Below are positions 50,104 to 63,931 of a stretch of 64,000 nucleotides of DNA, piece after piece. Numbering within the stretch: the stretch's first letter is position 1; each line of letters opens with the position of its first letter. The position numbers and the translations under genes were made by a program. Source of the DNA: Tubulanus polymorphus (lineage: Eukaryota > Nemertea > Palaeonemertea > Tubulaniformes > Tubulanidae); NCBI RefSeq assembly GCF_964204645.1, contig NC_134025.1, forward strand, positions 6,205,001 through 6,269,000. Direction: 5' to 3'. Under the pieces are notes generated by a model. That model did not search any database, was not told the origin of the DNA, and was given only the letters and a program-made list of their open reading frames with translations.

Positions 50104-52633
50104 TTATGCAGCTGCTTCATTGTCAAGGTTCATGAAGAGAGCGAGTGGACAATGATCACTGCCATAAACATCTGTCCTAATTATTTGGTCGCACAAGTTT
50201 GGTACCAATCGCTTCGACAGGACGAAATAGTCTAAACGCCTGAAAAAACAGAAATAATTCTAAGGAAATCAGAACAAAGCATATTACTATTAGAAATGAA
50301 AAAAAGTCCCACCATAGAATTCTATACTATGAGTAAAAAAGTCCAACAATTTTATGAAATAAGATTTTGAAGATTTATCATAAGAAAACCATAACGTTTT
50401 GGCTGTTCAATAATATCCATCATCATCAGGTGGTCACCACCCCACGTTATGGCTTCGTTTTAATAAATCTTCAAAATTTTATCACATAAAATTCTTGTAC
50501 TTTTTTATTCATCTACATTGATGCGGACAAAAATGTTTTATTCGACGAACACTACATGTTTTGTCATGCTGACTAAGTAGTGTAATACCATATTATCTTA
50601 AGGTCTATTGAATAATATGTTTGAAACGTACCATCCTGTATTCTTAGCTCGAGCGTTCATCATGTAAGTCCAGAATGAGTAAATATCTGTTTTATCAGGG
50701 TAAAGATGTCTGAAACTATCGACAAAACCATCATCCAGAAAATTACCAAAACTTTCTCGTTCCTGTGGCGTGAAACCTGCTGTCTTCTTGTTCGTTTTTG
50801 GATTCTTTAAATCTGTAGAGATCATGTAACATAAGGTATGAAGTATATTTCTTCATCTGGAGGAGAATCAAACAGTTTCAAACTGATACCACAACGGTAG
50901 AGGATTCGTACCTATTTCCTGATGGGCTACATTCAGATCTCCGCACCAAATAATTGGTTTCTTCTTATCGAGCTCTTTGAGGTATGCAAAAAAGTCTTTA
51001 TCCCATTCCTTAGTACGGTAATCCAATCTCACCAGTCCTTTACCGGAGTTAGGTATATCTGTAATGAACCGAGTTATAGAAAGATGAATATTTGAGTAGC
51101 TTAAAACAGTAAGTCTCCAGCTTCCCTGATAGCGATGACTATTGAAAAGGGTATTTTCAGAATATTCGCAAATATACAAGAAAGCTGCTTCTATCAACAT
51201 CAAATTTTCAATTAACGCATTAACAAAGACTAGAAGGAGATTAAGAAGATGCCAACAACATCTAGGCCTATAGTGTTTCAAAAAGCAGTCATATTTTCTG
51301 GAAGCTAGTATTTCTAGTTGCTGACTGTATTTACATGAACCGATCAAGTAGAATTTTTCATATTCAGCTGTAATTACTCGGCCTTCTTCATCATGCTTAT
51401 CGATTCCTGTAATAAAGAAACTTAAAATCATCACTTCTGTCAAACCTACAAGATCAATGCAATCATGATTTCCCCCATAAACTAGATATGAATTTGACTG
51501 ATAATAAATTCACATCAATCTCTATTTCACTAACAATACATAATACATGTAGCTTATATGCATTAATTTACCTATTCCAAAGGTGACATTGATGGGTTTA
51601 ATTTTACTAAGTAAACCAGTTCCCGCATATCCTTCTTGCTTAGCGGATGACCAATACGAGTGGTAACCATCAATTTTACAATCATCGGGAATTTTCTCCT
51701 CACTGCATTTAGTTTCTTGAAGGCAGATTACATCTGGGTCTTCTGCTGTGATATAAGATTGGCCGTTTTTCTGGAAGAAAATTTTTTAAAAGTTGTCTAA
51801 TCTTTTTCTAGGGTGTGTATAATTAATTGATTCATCAAAATCCAATATTCACCTCAACCCAAGCTCGAATTCCATTAACGTTCCACGAAGCTATTTTGAG
51901 ATTCCACGGTTTTCCTTCTGGTGTTTTAGACTCGCATGAAAAGTCGAGTTCGGTCACATCGGGAATTTTTTTCTGAACCTGAAAATCAGAAAATCAAATT
52001 TTCATTCTGAGCATACTTCATAGAAGCCATATTAGATTTATGAAAACGAAACCAAGAATAAGATAAGATATGGATACAGACACACGCACACACACGCACC
52101 TTTTTGCTACTTTTCTTATCTCCAGCTTCATTCTAAATAATACATAACACGTAATAATCATGAATGGTTATATAAAACACGAATGCACTAGATTTCTAAC
52201 ATGTAGGTAAATAAAAGCCATCACACATAAACAGCAAACATTATTACCAGGATTCAATGATAGCTATATACATATACAAACATACAAAAAGCTAACCCTA
52301 CATAAGTAACCAATAAACTATCTACAGCTTGAAAGTGAGTGAAAAGTTGTAAGTTACCTCAGCCTTTGCTTTCTTTGCTGGACTAGTAGCATCCCCAGCT
52401 TCACTTGTATCAGCTAACTTTTTCTATAACCAGAAAAACTAATCAATAATAAGTATTAAGTCATTCTTCAATGACAATGAACTTGTAATTTAAGTCAAAT
52501 TCCTTTGCAAACAAGTGATTTCTGAGCGATCGAGCTTGTATCAATCAAACAGGGTCGTGTTAATAAGGTAATCAAGTAACTAAAAATGAATACAACATTA
52601 ATTTGACTGCGGTGTTACCTGTCGTTTAGGCAT
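50104..52633 (-). CDS. APEX1: Apurinic/apyrimidinic endonuclease APE1
   Basis: Nine exons on the minus strand: 52633-52619 (MPKRQ), 52423-52358, 52132-52100, 51978-51853, 51770-51572, 51406-51335, 51058-50912, 50812-50632, 50239-50104; 975 nt, 324 residues (human 318). A Lys-rich N-terminal tail is spread over three small exons, then the exonuclease III fold. Active-site segments are present: [10 protein letters not shown] (Asn), CLQETKC (metal-binding Glu), [15 protein letters not shown] (Tyr), WCGDLNVAH (Asp and Asn), TGW then RLDYF (Asp), [10 protein letters not shown] (catalytic His). The enzyme cleaves DNA 5' of abasic sites in base excision repair and acts as a redox factor in the nucleus. 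An in-frame upstream ATG at 52732 would add 33 residues resembling a mitochondrial presequence (see findings). Confidence 0.96.
50333..50510. mobile_element. Foldback/MITE-like element in the last APEX1 intron
   Basis: About 50333-50397 is an imperfect reverse complement of 50445-50510: AAAAAGTCCAACAATTTTAT, TGAAGATTTAT and CCATAACG pair with ATAAAATTCTTGTACTTTTT, ATAAATCTTCA and CGTTATGG. The roughly 65-bp ends flank a short centre containing CATCATCATCAGGTGG, so on the minus strand it has the TGATGATG...CCAAAACGTT core seen in other elements here. It has no coding capacity. Confidence 0.65.
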
Positions 52634-52732
52634 GTTGGTGTAAGCTGTTACTCGAATCTGAAGAAGTGAGGATGAAGAGACAGGACGGCGAAGAAAGAAC
52701 CGACCGATGCTTTGTCTTATCAATGCTGCCAT

Positions 52733-52779
52733 CTAACGGGTATCTACCAAACATCGGCTATTGTTGACGCCAAATCAAG
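52733..52779. promoter_or_regulatory. Compact divergent start region of APEX1 and LYRM2
   Basis: Only 47 bases separate the upstream APEX1 ATG (52732, minus) from the LYRM2 ATG (52780, plus); 146 bases separate LYRM2 from the downstream APEX1 ATG. Either the two transcripts overlap at their 5' ends or the core promoter is very small. No TATA box is visible. Confidence 0.45.
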
Positions 52780-53871
52780 ATGTCAGCCTCCAGGTTGCCG
52801 CCAGCGGCGATGAATTTAAAACAGGTTTCTTAAGAGGTTTTCTTACGCATCATTAACTTTAACGCACCTTTTACGTTTCAATCGTAGACATACTTGTGTT
52901 TGCTAGCATATTTGCGTGTTGCCATACTGCATCTTTGCTTTGGAAGGGTTTAAAGTGTCAAAAATGTATCCACCCGGACGTCAAATTCAAATACAAATAA
53001 ACTTTATTGTTCTAGTTGTATTACATATACTCTGTCGGATTTCTTACAATAAAGTACACGGAACAATGAGAGGGTGATTGGCAATTGAATATAAGATACG
53101 ATAACATAGATACATGATTTTGAACGCGCTGTTGTTTATAAATAAATTTTCAGTTACATCAAAAAATGAGAGAATTGCAATCCAAATGTGTTGTAATTTG
53201 GCTCACTAATTAACGAAGTAGAATAATGAGGTGAGGTCACATCTGGCGCTGAGACCAGGGTCGTGTTCCAGACAGTATCCTTCTTCTTAATTACTATCCT
53301 TTGTTGGCAGCTCGATTACAAGCAATGACTTGCAAGATTTCTCAGAATCATTATCTATTACTAATTCCTTATTATGGTAGTCTTCGGTTTCTGTTAGTCA
53401 CATCATTAATAAGGCTTTTTCTTGATCCTTTATCAGTTCAGTACCAATATGAATATTATCTTGCATTTCAGTTTATGCTGCGTCAGGAAGTTTTGAAATT
53501 GTATAGAGAAATCATGAGAACCATCAGAACAGTACAACATGAAGAATACCGAGTGGAATTAAACACATGGGCCCGAAGTGATTTCAAGAAATGGAAAAAT
53601 TTGACCAGTGAGGTAATTATTTGTTGATTTAATGATAATGATCTCTATTGCTATGTTATTTTCTATTTGCCTGATATATGATATATGAGCTGGTGATGAC
53701 TAAAACTGTAGCCAATAACTAAACCTATTAAACTGTCAACTCTGAAGGACTCTAACCTTAATGACTGTTGACAAAATATGAATTTATTTTTAGGAGGATA
53801 TAAAAGCGCGATTGTTACAAGGACGTAAACAACTTAAGGAATTGACTGATGCCCTAAATCTTTCGCGGTGA
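52780..53871 (+). CDS. LYRM2: LYR motif-containing protein 2
   Basis: Three exons: 52780-52824, 53472-53612, 53794-53871; 264 nt, 87 residues (human 88). Exon 1 encodes MSASRLPPAAMNLKQ, nearly the human MAASRLPPATLTLKQ. Exon 2 follows with FMLRQEVLKLYREIMRTIR, carrying the LYR motif (residues 25-27). RSDFKKWKN and a C-terminal LLQGRKQLKELTDAL align with human REEFRRNKS and ITQGNMQLKELEKTL. LYR proteins are small mitochondrial matrix proteins that bind acyl-ACP and support respiratory-complex assembly; LYRM2 has been linked to complex I. A polyadenylation hexamer lies at 54501-54506. It is divergent from APEX1. Confidence 0.93.
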
Positions 53872-56800
53872 TATTTAGGATATAGATAAACATTTACTGA
53901 TTTGAATTGTGGAACTATGAAGTGGATACGATTGGACTATAATCGGATTATACATGCATATTAGTTCCTGGACATACGAATGATGTGTGCGATTCCGTGG
54001 ATTACTTTTGCACAATTTTTAATACGCATGGACATCAATTCATAAGCATTGTACACACAGTTTTAAACCAGTTATTGCTTAATTTCAACACATTGCCTAG
54101 AGTTATTCTACCAGTTGAATGGCAAGTTATAAAGCCTCAAAGCACACAATTGAATTTCAGTTAATCTAAACTAGCACATTAACCTAACATATTTCTAAAT
54201 AGTTTTTATCCAATAGCACCTATTCACTGTAGATATTGGCACTTAATTGATTAAATTTGTTGTTATTATCATTAAAAACCATTTACCAAAATTTCTGCTA
54301 AAGTTATTTGATTATTGAGGAGTTGTTGGGTTTATATCGAACAGCTGAGAAGTACATTGTCTGTCTGTATCATGTATCGTCCCACGAGCTAATCACATGA
54401 GAGATTTAGGATTAGCTCCAGACATGACGTAGGCTGCAGTGAAGTGCGTCTTTGATCTTTAGAATGATATCGCCCCATTTCACTTTCACCTTGACTTTGA
54501 AATAAAAAGTACAATGTTACATTAAAAGTACCAGTAAATCACCATTACTCGAATACTCGATACTGAAACAAGAATGAAGGGGATGTTTTTAATTTGTTTA
54601 AATTACATAATACAGTTCCTAGAACGACAGATTGAGAAGTATTAGGTGAGGGCTGCTGATGCGCAGTGATTTAAAAACATTAGAAATGAGTTGTAAAATC
54701 AATCCAGATTATTATTAATGTCATTCTTCTTAGTAATCATTTCACATAGATACAGCAAATAAGATTGTTAAAATGTCATATTTTTGGTAATTGCAAACCT
54801 CAAATTTCTTGTTCCTAGATAGATTGATTCTTATGATTTTCATACCGTATGTACCATAATGAAATAATGAACCAACGGTCCAAACCAATTTCCTGGTCCC
54901 ATGAAGTTCATCGCAACAAGGTTCGCTGTATTAAATTCGTACACTATAATTGAAAGTATTATAAGAATTATCTACCAGTTAATATTACTCAATTGTTATT
55001 ATTGGATACTACAGTATATTGGATATACTGCAGATTGAATATGGTTGTTAGACCCGGTAAATGTGAATTCATTTTCTGTCGAATGTTGTTGTAAGTTACA
55101 TCATTAAAAACTGAGATTTACTCATAATCCCGCGATAGTTCAATCATCAGTCAGTGCTGCTCCGTTGCCATGGTTATCGTGAGTCGCGAGAAAAACAAAG
55201 CATGTCAATGAGCTTCCCCCACAACAGAATCCTGCAAACTTCTCTCCATTTCTGAAAATACAGAGGCAACCTCAGCGTAGAAGTGACTTATACAGCCTGT
55301 TAAGAAATTATTTGTATTCAGTAATAACATTTTCGATTTTATTTGTTATGGGCATTTTCTGAAATTGCTAAGCGGAAATAGGGTTGAAAAAATCCTTTAT
55401 TTTGTTAATATTCCTCCAGAGGCTGTATTCGGTAAATGATAGGGAAACATTGAAATTCTATATTGATTTACTGGGGAAGAAAGATACCGTTGATTAAATA
55501 CGCCATTTCGTTCTTGACTGATGGAATATTTCCGGTTTTCGATCTTGACACAACCCGAGGGTATTTTTCTAAGCAACAGGAATGTCGCTTTAAATAATCT
55601 TTCAACAATATACATTTTATTAAAAGTCTGATGTATATTTTTGAAATTGCCGAAGTATTAATTATGTATGCAGCACTTAACCCAGATATACCTCGAAAAA
55701 TCAGCCTCAAGAATTCCAATATCGGTTAACATCGCACCCTGGTACATTAGTTTCACAGAAATATATCGACTGAAAAAATATGAAAATGTAGTAATACAAT
55801 TAGAACGCGACATGTATATAGACCTGTTCACCCACGTAGTATATATCAGTAAAAATATTGATGGTGATTTATCAGCATTGTGAGTGAAGCTGAAGGCTTC
55901 AGAATCCTGTATAATTACTGTAACGCGCGCATCTCTCCAATCAGAAACTGACTTGTATCCGCATCAAGAGTTGGAATTAAGTAAAGATAATTGAGTACAG
56001 CCTACTCCAAAACCACGCGTGGTACATCCCCAAAATCAATGCATAATGTGATTGAACAACTCGGCTAGTTAAACTTCCCCAGTAGATACAACTGCCTTAA
56101 TATCATCACCAACTACACTGCGAAATCTCAATATATCAACGATAAAATATCGATATATCAGAAGTCACATATCCGTGGTGGAGTATATGGCGTCCTTTGG
56201 GATGTTTCCTTCAAGTGCAACTTGTAGCTGTTACCAGGGTAATGGGAATTGATAAAACGTAATTCATCTTAGCAAATTTGTCGAATTCAATCACTGGCAT
56301 TTAATGCGTCTGCGAAATCCGTCGTAGACCAAGTGTGGAAATGTGTGATCAGTGAAATCCGGGCCCTGAGTTTTATAGAGTCACTATGACTAACCCGGTG
56401 TATATTTTGAAATCTTCCCTCTGTTAGTTATTTATGGCCATGTTTTAGAATTTCAAAGTCAGGCAAACCTAAGCCCGGTTTTATTAACTCAATTCATTTT
56501 CAATTGATTTAGCCCTGGGTTAAAGATAATACCAGTCCATAAAACCGGCCCCTAGATATCATCTTTTTGATTCCGACAAACTGGATGAATTTAGTTGGTT
56601 GCAAAAGATCTGGATCGAGCAAGTTTAATTGTAATCAAGCATTTGGCGTTATTAACGATGATACCAGATTCGCACAGATTTTCTTTTATTGAATTCCATT
56701 CTTTTCCGTGTTCTACGATGAAGATCTTATGGTTTTAGATCACGTTGATGTACGCAGGGAGCTCGGCTTTGATTTGTGACACATCATTTAGCTCAAGGGA

Positions 56801-59765
56801 GTAAAGTTTCCGCACTCGTTCCATCAATAATCAGGAATTTTAGTCATCGGGAGAAATTAACATCAATACCACGACACGTTTGCAAAGGGTTAACTACGAT
56901 ATTCCCATATTACAAGAATCAGCACAGCTGTCGCTCAGCGCTCTGCAGTATTAGAACAGTGGTGACTGTCACCGAGGCAGACACCATCAGCTGAGTACTG
57001 GGGCTTCCTATTATAATCAGCATTACCGCAAAACGCCGACTACACAATGATTAATCCTTGAAGATCTCGGCACATGTCGGATTATCACTTGCTTACCAAC
57101 CAACATTTGATGATTCTATGGATTATAAGGATATTTGATAATAATACCCTTTTTCTGCTTTTCCTCGGAGTTCATCCGGGGATAAGACGTTTATTTCTCG
57201 TCCAGAAACGTTTTCGCCTTTCTCGAGGATTCAAGAAATAGGATTAAGTCGGATGTGGTCGGTGGAGATCTGATATAACACTCGCATAAGCTGTTAATTA
57301 CACGTGTGTAGACAAAAGGTAAATGCCGGAAATTCTTTGATAGCTGTCTATCATCATTGTTAGCTACTTAGCTGTTCAGAATATTCTGTTAGAAGATATT
57401 AAATCATCGATTAATGATTTGATAATTACGATGCTAGAATTTTGTTGTAGGTTTGGCAATTTTACAGGTAATCGAATTGTTCAGTGGAGAAATTTCCTCT
57501 CTTACATTTGACTTAGATATCGATTTTAAGGTTTTTCCTTCAAAAAAGTCTGCGAAAATATTTATTGCCCAACACATTGGAAATAGATCCATCTACGGAA
57601 TAATCAATTACGCTGGTTTCCTTAGTTTGTTCCGAGAACCCATAAATTTTGATTATGAAGACGAAGACTCTCAAAGTCTTGATGTGTGGATTTTCTCCAT
57701 AAGGATGTTATTGAGACTGAGTACAAACTTATGCAAATATTTCAAAATTTCTATTATATAGGGCTGTATTCTATACTGGGGTAAGATGATTACTACTGTC
57801 GATGAATGAAAATATGTTCTACACTTTTTGGACTGTAAAAGTACTCGCACAGATTTCTATTTAACTTTGTATTAAACCATTCTTTTTGACGTGGAATTAC
57901 TTTAGTTTTTTTGTGAAAACTACAGACATGCTGAGAGTACACACAATCATAGCGAATGATATAAAACTCAAAACCCTTGAAGAAAGTATTTGAACGTTGT
58001 TTGCCTGATTTATGTGTTTTCTGATTTCTTCCATTGTATTCGTCTCAAAGTAACTGGTTTTTTCTCGACTTATAACGCGACTTACGAGCGTGAATTATTT
58101 ACCAATTTTATGGACCTATTTCTCATGCTCATTGTTAGTTGCTCTACCTCAGTTAAATATGATTGGAATCTAGAACTAGATTGATATTCCCACGGTGGGG
58201 ATTTTTCATATTCATTAACTTTGTAGATATGTATATATGCTCGTTATACATAACGTATATGTATAGACTTTTAAGTGAATATGTGATTACTGATCATTCA
58301 ATATGGACAATATTTTGATTAGCAGCCAGACACTACTGAAACATTGAGTAAGTTTTGTATTTCTACTTTTAAGCGGTGGCCACACCTTTGCCTCCTAGCC
58401 AACCTGCTTGAAGCCACTACTATATCTGGACAGATTTGCTTTGAAGGCCAGCCTGCACTCGGGACATGAGTAGCAATTTGATTTGAAACTCTGAATCTGG
58501 CACATTAAGTCTTCAAATCCATCGATTTACTCTAAAAGCTCTTGATGGATTTGAATTTTTTTACGGACTGGAATCGTATTGTCGTATGGCACGCTATTTC
58601 TCTATTTATTATCCTGGTGCATTACAAAATGTATTTACAGTAGGTACCGTTATATAAGTTGTAGCTGTTTGGCTTAAAAATTATGTTTGGCTTGGACTGA
58701 TTTTTCTTCTTGTTGAATGCCATGAGATAAGAATTGCCCCTATAGTTATGATTAGTTTATTCAATCCAACAGTTACGTAAAAGTCACCTATAATTATGAA
58801 GAGTTAACAACATATCAGTTATACAAGTGCCACCTTGATTGCATTTATACAACTTAGCTTTTCAAGTACAGTATTGACTATCATTTTTGTTGATTAGAAA
58901 AAAACGTATTGGTAAAACAAATAACGAAGGGTAATAGAATATGTTAAACATGTCCCACAATATATATTAGAATGAATTATATATGAGAATTGCGACCTAT
59001 TAAGAGTAGGCCTACTGAGTGAAGTGAGAAATTTTAATTCGTCTATCGATTGTCATTTGTATGCTGAACCTGTTAAGTTCTGGCATATTGGTGAAATGGC
59101 AAGTCAATTAGTAAGTTTTATCCCAATGTAGAATCTGAAGGAAAACTGGTATCGTATGAATCAACTATGCACCAGAGAACATCGTAAGCCAGCTACCAGT
59201 AGCCTCAAATGTAGACTCAGTATAAAAAGATATCGTGGTAACTCGAAACGTGCAAATATTCCAACCAATTTCACGATTTGCATTACATTTATCAATCTAT
59301 AGATTTACAGGATATGGCCCTGGCTGAATAATTCAGTTCGCAAGCGTAGATTCTAGCGGTTGCAAAAGGGGCACAGGCCACAATCTAGAAAGAATGTGTC
59401 CTTACAAGTTTCTCTGGGGGCCCTGCTCCTCTCTGTTTTGGTACAAACCTATTCAAGGTTTATTTGGCTTTTTCGATCCACGCATTACATGCCCTGGATC
59501 AACCACTGGTTTTCTTAAATCTGTGATAGTTGGTGACAGGACTTGGTGGCCAGCTATGTGGAAGGGGTTAAAATTCTTCCATTTCCATTTATGTACATAA
59601 CGCTGTAAAATGTATGTTCATGTGGAGGTCAAAAATTGGGGCATATTTATTCATACCTAACTTTATGAACTGTTAAGAGGTACATTCATATGAGTGATTC
59701 ATCTAAAATTGATGTGATAACTAATTATCATTGATTATATGGATATTTATATAGGGAAAGCGTCA

Positions 59766-60021
59766 GACCAGATCGCGCTCATCACGAGACTCTTGATTCC
59801 TTTCTTATTCGCCGATGACTGGTTTACCTATTAGTTCACGGTTATCTGCATCTTCTTCTCACAGCATCCCGTCTACTACGGCATCACGCCATACACACAC
59901 ACTAGCACGTCGTACGGATCTCTCGGATCGAGCGTTCGTTCGGCAGAATCAGTTTGAGCGGTTTAAACGGATTTATCAAAACCTGAACTATACACATATA
60001 GCACACACATTCCAGATTTAA
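59766..60021 (+). other. Candidate terminal exon (unrecognised)
   Basis: A locally GC-richer segment in AT-rich surroundings. One frame is open from an internal acceptor-like CCTATTAG (ending 59833) to a TAA at 60019: Ser/Thr/His-rich, then charged (SDRAFVRQNQFERFKRIYQN). Base composition resembles coding exons elsewhere in the window. No upstream partner exon was found and no family is recognised. Confidence 0.25.
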
Positions 60022-63000
60022 CATGTGTTATATTAGCTGATCATTAAGTTATAAGGTAAGGAGACACTCGAATCAAAATAAACTCAAAACCCTTCGTGAC
60101 ATTGAAGGATCTGATCACGAGCTAGGCATGTTTAACAAATATTTACATTGACAACAGTGAACTCCTCTTTTCCTCATTAGAGAGAATGCATATACATCAT
60201 CCAATAATTTTAACTGTTTGATTACATGATATTGAAGTTGTCACGTTGTTTGTTTAAATGTTAACCTATGTGACCATATTGTTTGTCATTGCCGTTGCAC
60301 TTCTATATATAGTAGATAGTTACAACAGCATGAAGTTCCATGATAGATACTATTTGTTTATCATTATCATTAACATACATTTACTATATCTTTTTATCTT
60401 TTTGCTACGAATATGACATGTTCATCATCCTCATTGTATTCAACTTCTAGTTTTGAAAGATTTATAGAGTTGTTTTGTTGGTGCCTTTGAGACTCAAATA
60501 AGTGCTATATTGGTGGCATTATGTTGCTATACCTATTTGGGATCTTGTAAACTGGTACGGCCATGACAATTATGACATTATGACGATTCACCAAACCTGG
60601 AAAAACATTCTTTACAGTTTTCCATTACATCATAGTACATTTTATAGCAACATTGCTATCAGACATATTTTCGATTATTGCAAATTGGCGCACAAATGAC
60701 ATTTGGCGAATCAGGTATGTATCGGTTAACAATATCCGCTAGAACCAGGCATTCAGTAATTTGAAACATCCCAACTATAGGATAGTATTGCTGGGATAAT
60801 AATTCTCGCCAACCCCTGATCTGGCATGATGACTTATTTGACCAAATGCAAACAAGCGAATAAGGGAAACTTTATCATTTGTTACCACCATCATGTATAC
60901 TGTTTTCCTATTCAATTTTTGCGCACATATTGTTGAAAAAGACAGAAATCAAGATGACAGACGAACCTGATCAATTTATGGTTTAGTTATGACTATAACA
61001 ACTGGAACGATGCAGAAATAGTTGTTGCACAAGCTGCTCGGAATTATTTCATATTAATGTCTTATCTTGCCGCAGCACTGTTGGTATTTCACTATTATCA
61101 CTTCCAGAGCAGAACCCTCAGAGAAAACTGCCAATGTTACCAAGATATTTCATTCCTGTAGCTGCATTATATAATACTGCATAAAATGTCTGTTCATCTA
61201 TCCATGGAAAACCTGTTTCTAAAACTGTAGATGTACTTTGTATTAAGGATACGTGAGATATAACTGCCAGCTGCCGGTGACCGGTCAACTATAACTAAAA
61301 TTTTCATCATCAATCAGTTGAACTATAGTCACAGCTGTATCTGATATTTGTCAGCTGTTACTGCCGGCTTTTATCTATACGAGTGACCGCTCCAAATCTG
61401 TGCAGTGTCTCTGAGTCTATTGGTCACAACCGCCCTATTTTCATCATAAATCATAATTGGTAGACTAGACTCGGGGTTCCAGTTCGATATTCACACTCAA
61501 GAATCGAGATGAGATTACCGTTGAAATGTGAACCCGCAACTGGATCATCACTTAGTTTTACTAGTTGAACAAGAGCTCCATTTCTTCCAGACCTTTCCTA
61601 GAATCTGGCCCTAATCATCATTGATGACGTTGAAGTTGTCTTTGCATTTGTCAGCGCTATTTCTACGGGTTATTTGCGGGTAGTCTGGCTACAGATAGCT
61701 GCTATATCTTCTATCTTTTGCATCTTCGTTAGCGGCAGTCCTCAAACCTCCGTTATCCAGATGACTTTGTGACCTCGCTACAACACAAGAACAAATCACA
61801 GCTTTGCAGACCTTCCCTGCCGATGTATTTCTCCCTCTACTCAACCGTGACAACTCAATTACTCAATTTTCCGAATTTGTCTTTCGTCCACAGATTTTCC
61901 TGTCAGTTGTTGACGCAATTAAAACTACTGTGTTGCTGAATGAGCACTGTGGCCGGCAGCTAAACTGAGAAAATAATCTCGTTATATTTACTGTCATTCA
62001 CGTTTCGACGATCATCATCAGGACCTGGCAGACACAGTACTTCGATGTAAGGTCATTGGTTTAACTATCATTGGCACGTTTCGTAAATGAGAACATAAAT
62101 GAGTGAGCAAAGTATCGGCAGTTGATTGAGACATGGGTTCGAAGGCTCTGATTCATTTTTCATGCCAGCGAGAACATTATCCAATTAATGTCTTATATGA
62201 ACTTATATATGGACTAAGCTGATTTTTTATGGCAGTTTTTATCGCCGATCCATTGTATTTATCATGCGCACATTTTAATTCTGGGAATAGTGGAATCCCG
62301 GTTATGCAAAACAATACACAGTACGGTAACATATGGTACGTTATATATTTACAATCGTTACGTATATAATTTAATTACACGCTGCTGTACAATATATTTT
62401 TCTGGAATTGATCATCATATGATTAATTCCATTGGCATGTTAGAATTGTCTGTATGTCGTAATTTCCGTGACTGCGTTGCATCGATTTGAACTAAGTCTT
62501 CATCGCTAGTTTGCTGTTTTCAGGCTGTGTTTCAAATTCAAAAACTAAGAAATGAGTAACATTATCACAGGACCATATGGTCGTATAGGCTAAAGTACTC
62601 TTGATCCAACTCTAGGCGTTTGCTTATGATTTCGAAATTGGAATACGAGATATGCAGCACGCAGGTTTAATGTCCGGCGAATGTAAAGCATTATGCTGAA
62701 ACAAAGCTGAACAGTTGGACTTCAGTACAAACTGTAGTTCCGTAATGATACAGAGAATCCCACAATAATGCTAAGTACTCGAGTCCGAAATGTTTCCTTT
62801 GTACCTTTATATTCCGGGGGCGAAACTAAGCAGTATGAATTATCTCATTATCTTTGATGGTGGCGGCCATGAATTTGGACAACTCGCAAGTAGCTATTAA
62901 AATTCAGTTCAGCCACTGATGATAATCATATATATTCACGGATCGATACGGGAGAAGACGAAACAGCAACAAGTTCACAGTCAGTTGAGGAAATGCACAC

Positions 63001-63866
63001 TATCTTCGCCAGCCTAATGAATGTAGCAATAAAATGTATATAAGTTGTCTATTTCTATTCGCGTCAGGCAATATTTCGTCCAGGATTCGTCCAGTCAATG
63101 ATGAGCGGTGTCTATCCTAAAAATGACTTTTTCGTGACGTGATACAATAAAAATGTTAAGCTCGCGGTGATAAACAACATTAGAATGGTTTGAGGCTAGG
63201 TATCTGGCCATCACTTTCCAACTTTGCGGTGCCGCTTATCTGTAAATCTATTTATTGAGCTAGCCCGCAGCCATGAATTTTCACATGAAAAGGCATCTTC
63301 GAGGGAAAACTAAGATATAATAGAATCGAAAAAAACCTAAATCTACTCATATTTATCTTGGTTGATTTGAATTAAGTATAGTTGATAAAAGTTAGCAATT
63401 GTTAACTTCATAGATATTATGTGTATAATATACGTGCAATTTTCACGAAATCTGAAAAACTTGCGTAGTGAAGAAGTACGTCGGTGAAAAACATGCTTTT
63501 ATTAGATCCTCATATTACTGCAGGATATTAGAGTAGGCCGAGGGAGAAGGGAGGATTACTTTAATTTATTTCTCATGCGAATTCACAGTCTGGTGTTGTG
63601 TTATTTGGTGACTGTTGTTTTCTTGGAAAACGACGATGCAAACAAAACTGAAGTTCTGTATTTAGATTTCAGAGTGGGAGAAAGTTGTCATTTGTACACG
63701 TGTATTCATTGTTTTGTTAGTTATTCCGCATTGTGTGTCGTGGTGACATGATAGAAAATGAAACTAAGATTTCTGTTTCTCGCGACTGTATGTGATTGGA
63801 TTTGTTGCGTTATTCATATCGGACTCTAAGTCCGTGGCTGGCAAGTGGGGTAGGGCTAGCGAATGA

Positions 63867-63931
63867 ATCAGCGTAAAAAAGTTTGGGTCAAGATTTTGTA
63901 ATCAGCGTAAAAAAGTTTGGGTCAAGATTTT
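63867..63931 (+). repeat. Perfect 31-bp direct duplication, 34-bp period
   Basis: ATCAGCGTAAAAAAGTTTGG and the following 11 bases occur twice, at 63867-63897 and 63901-63931, with no mismatch. Perfect identity suggests a recent tandem duplication. Confidence 0.85.

Noticed and set aside
57453-57761. 102-residue ORF with an upstream TTGTAG
   Set aside because: AT-rich composition equal to the flanks, no partner exon and no family resemblance.
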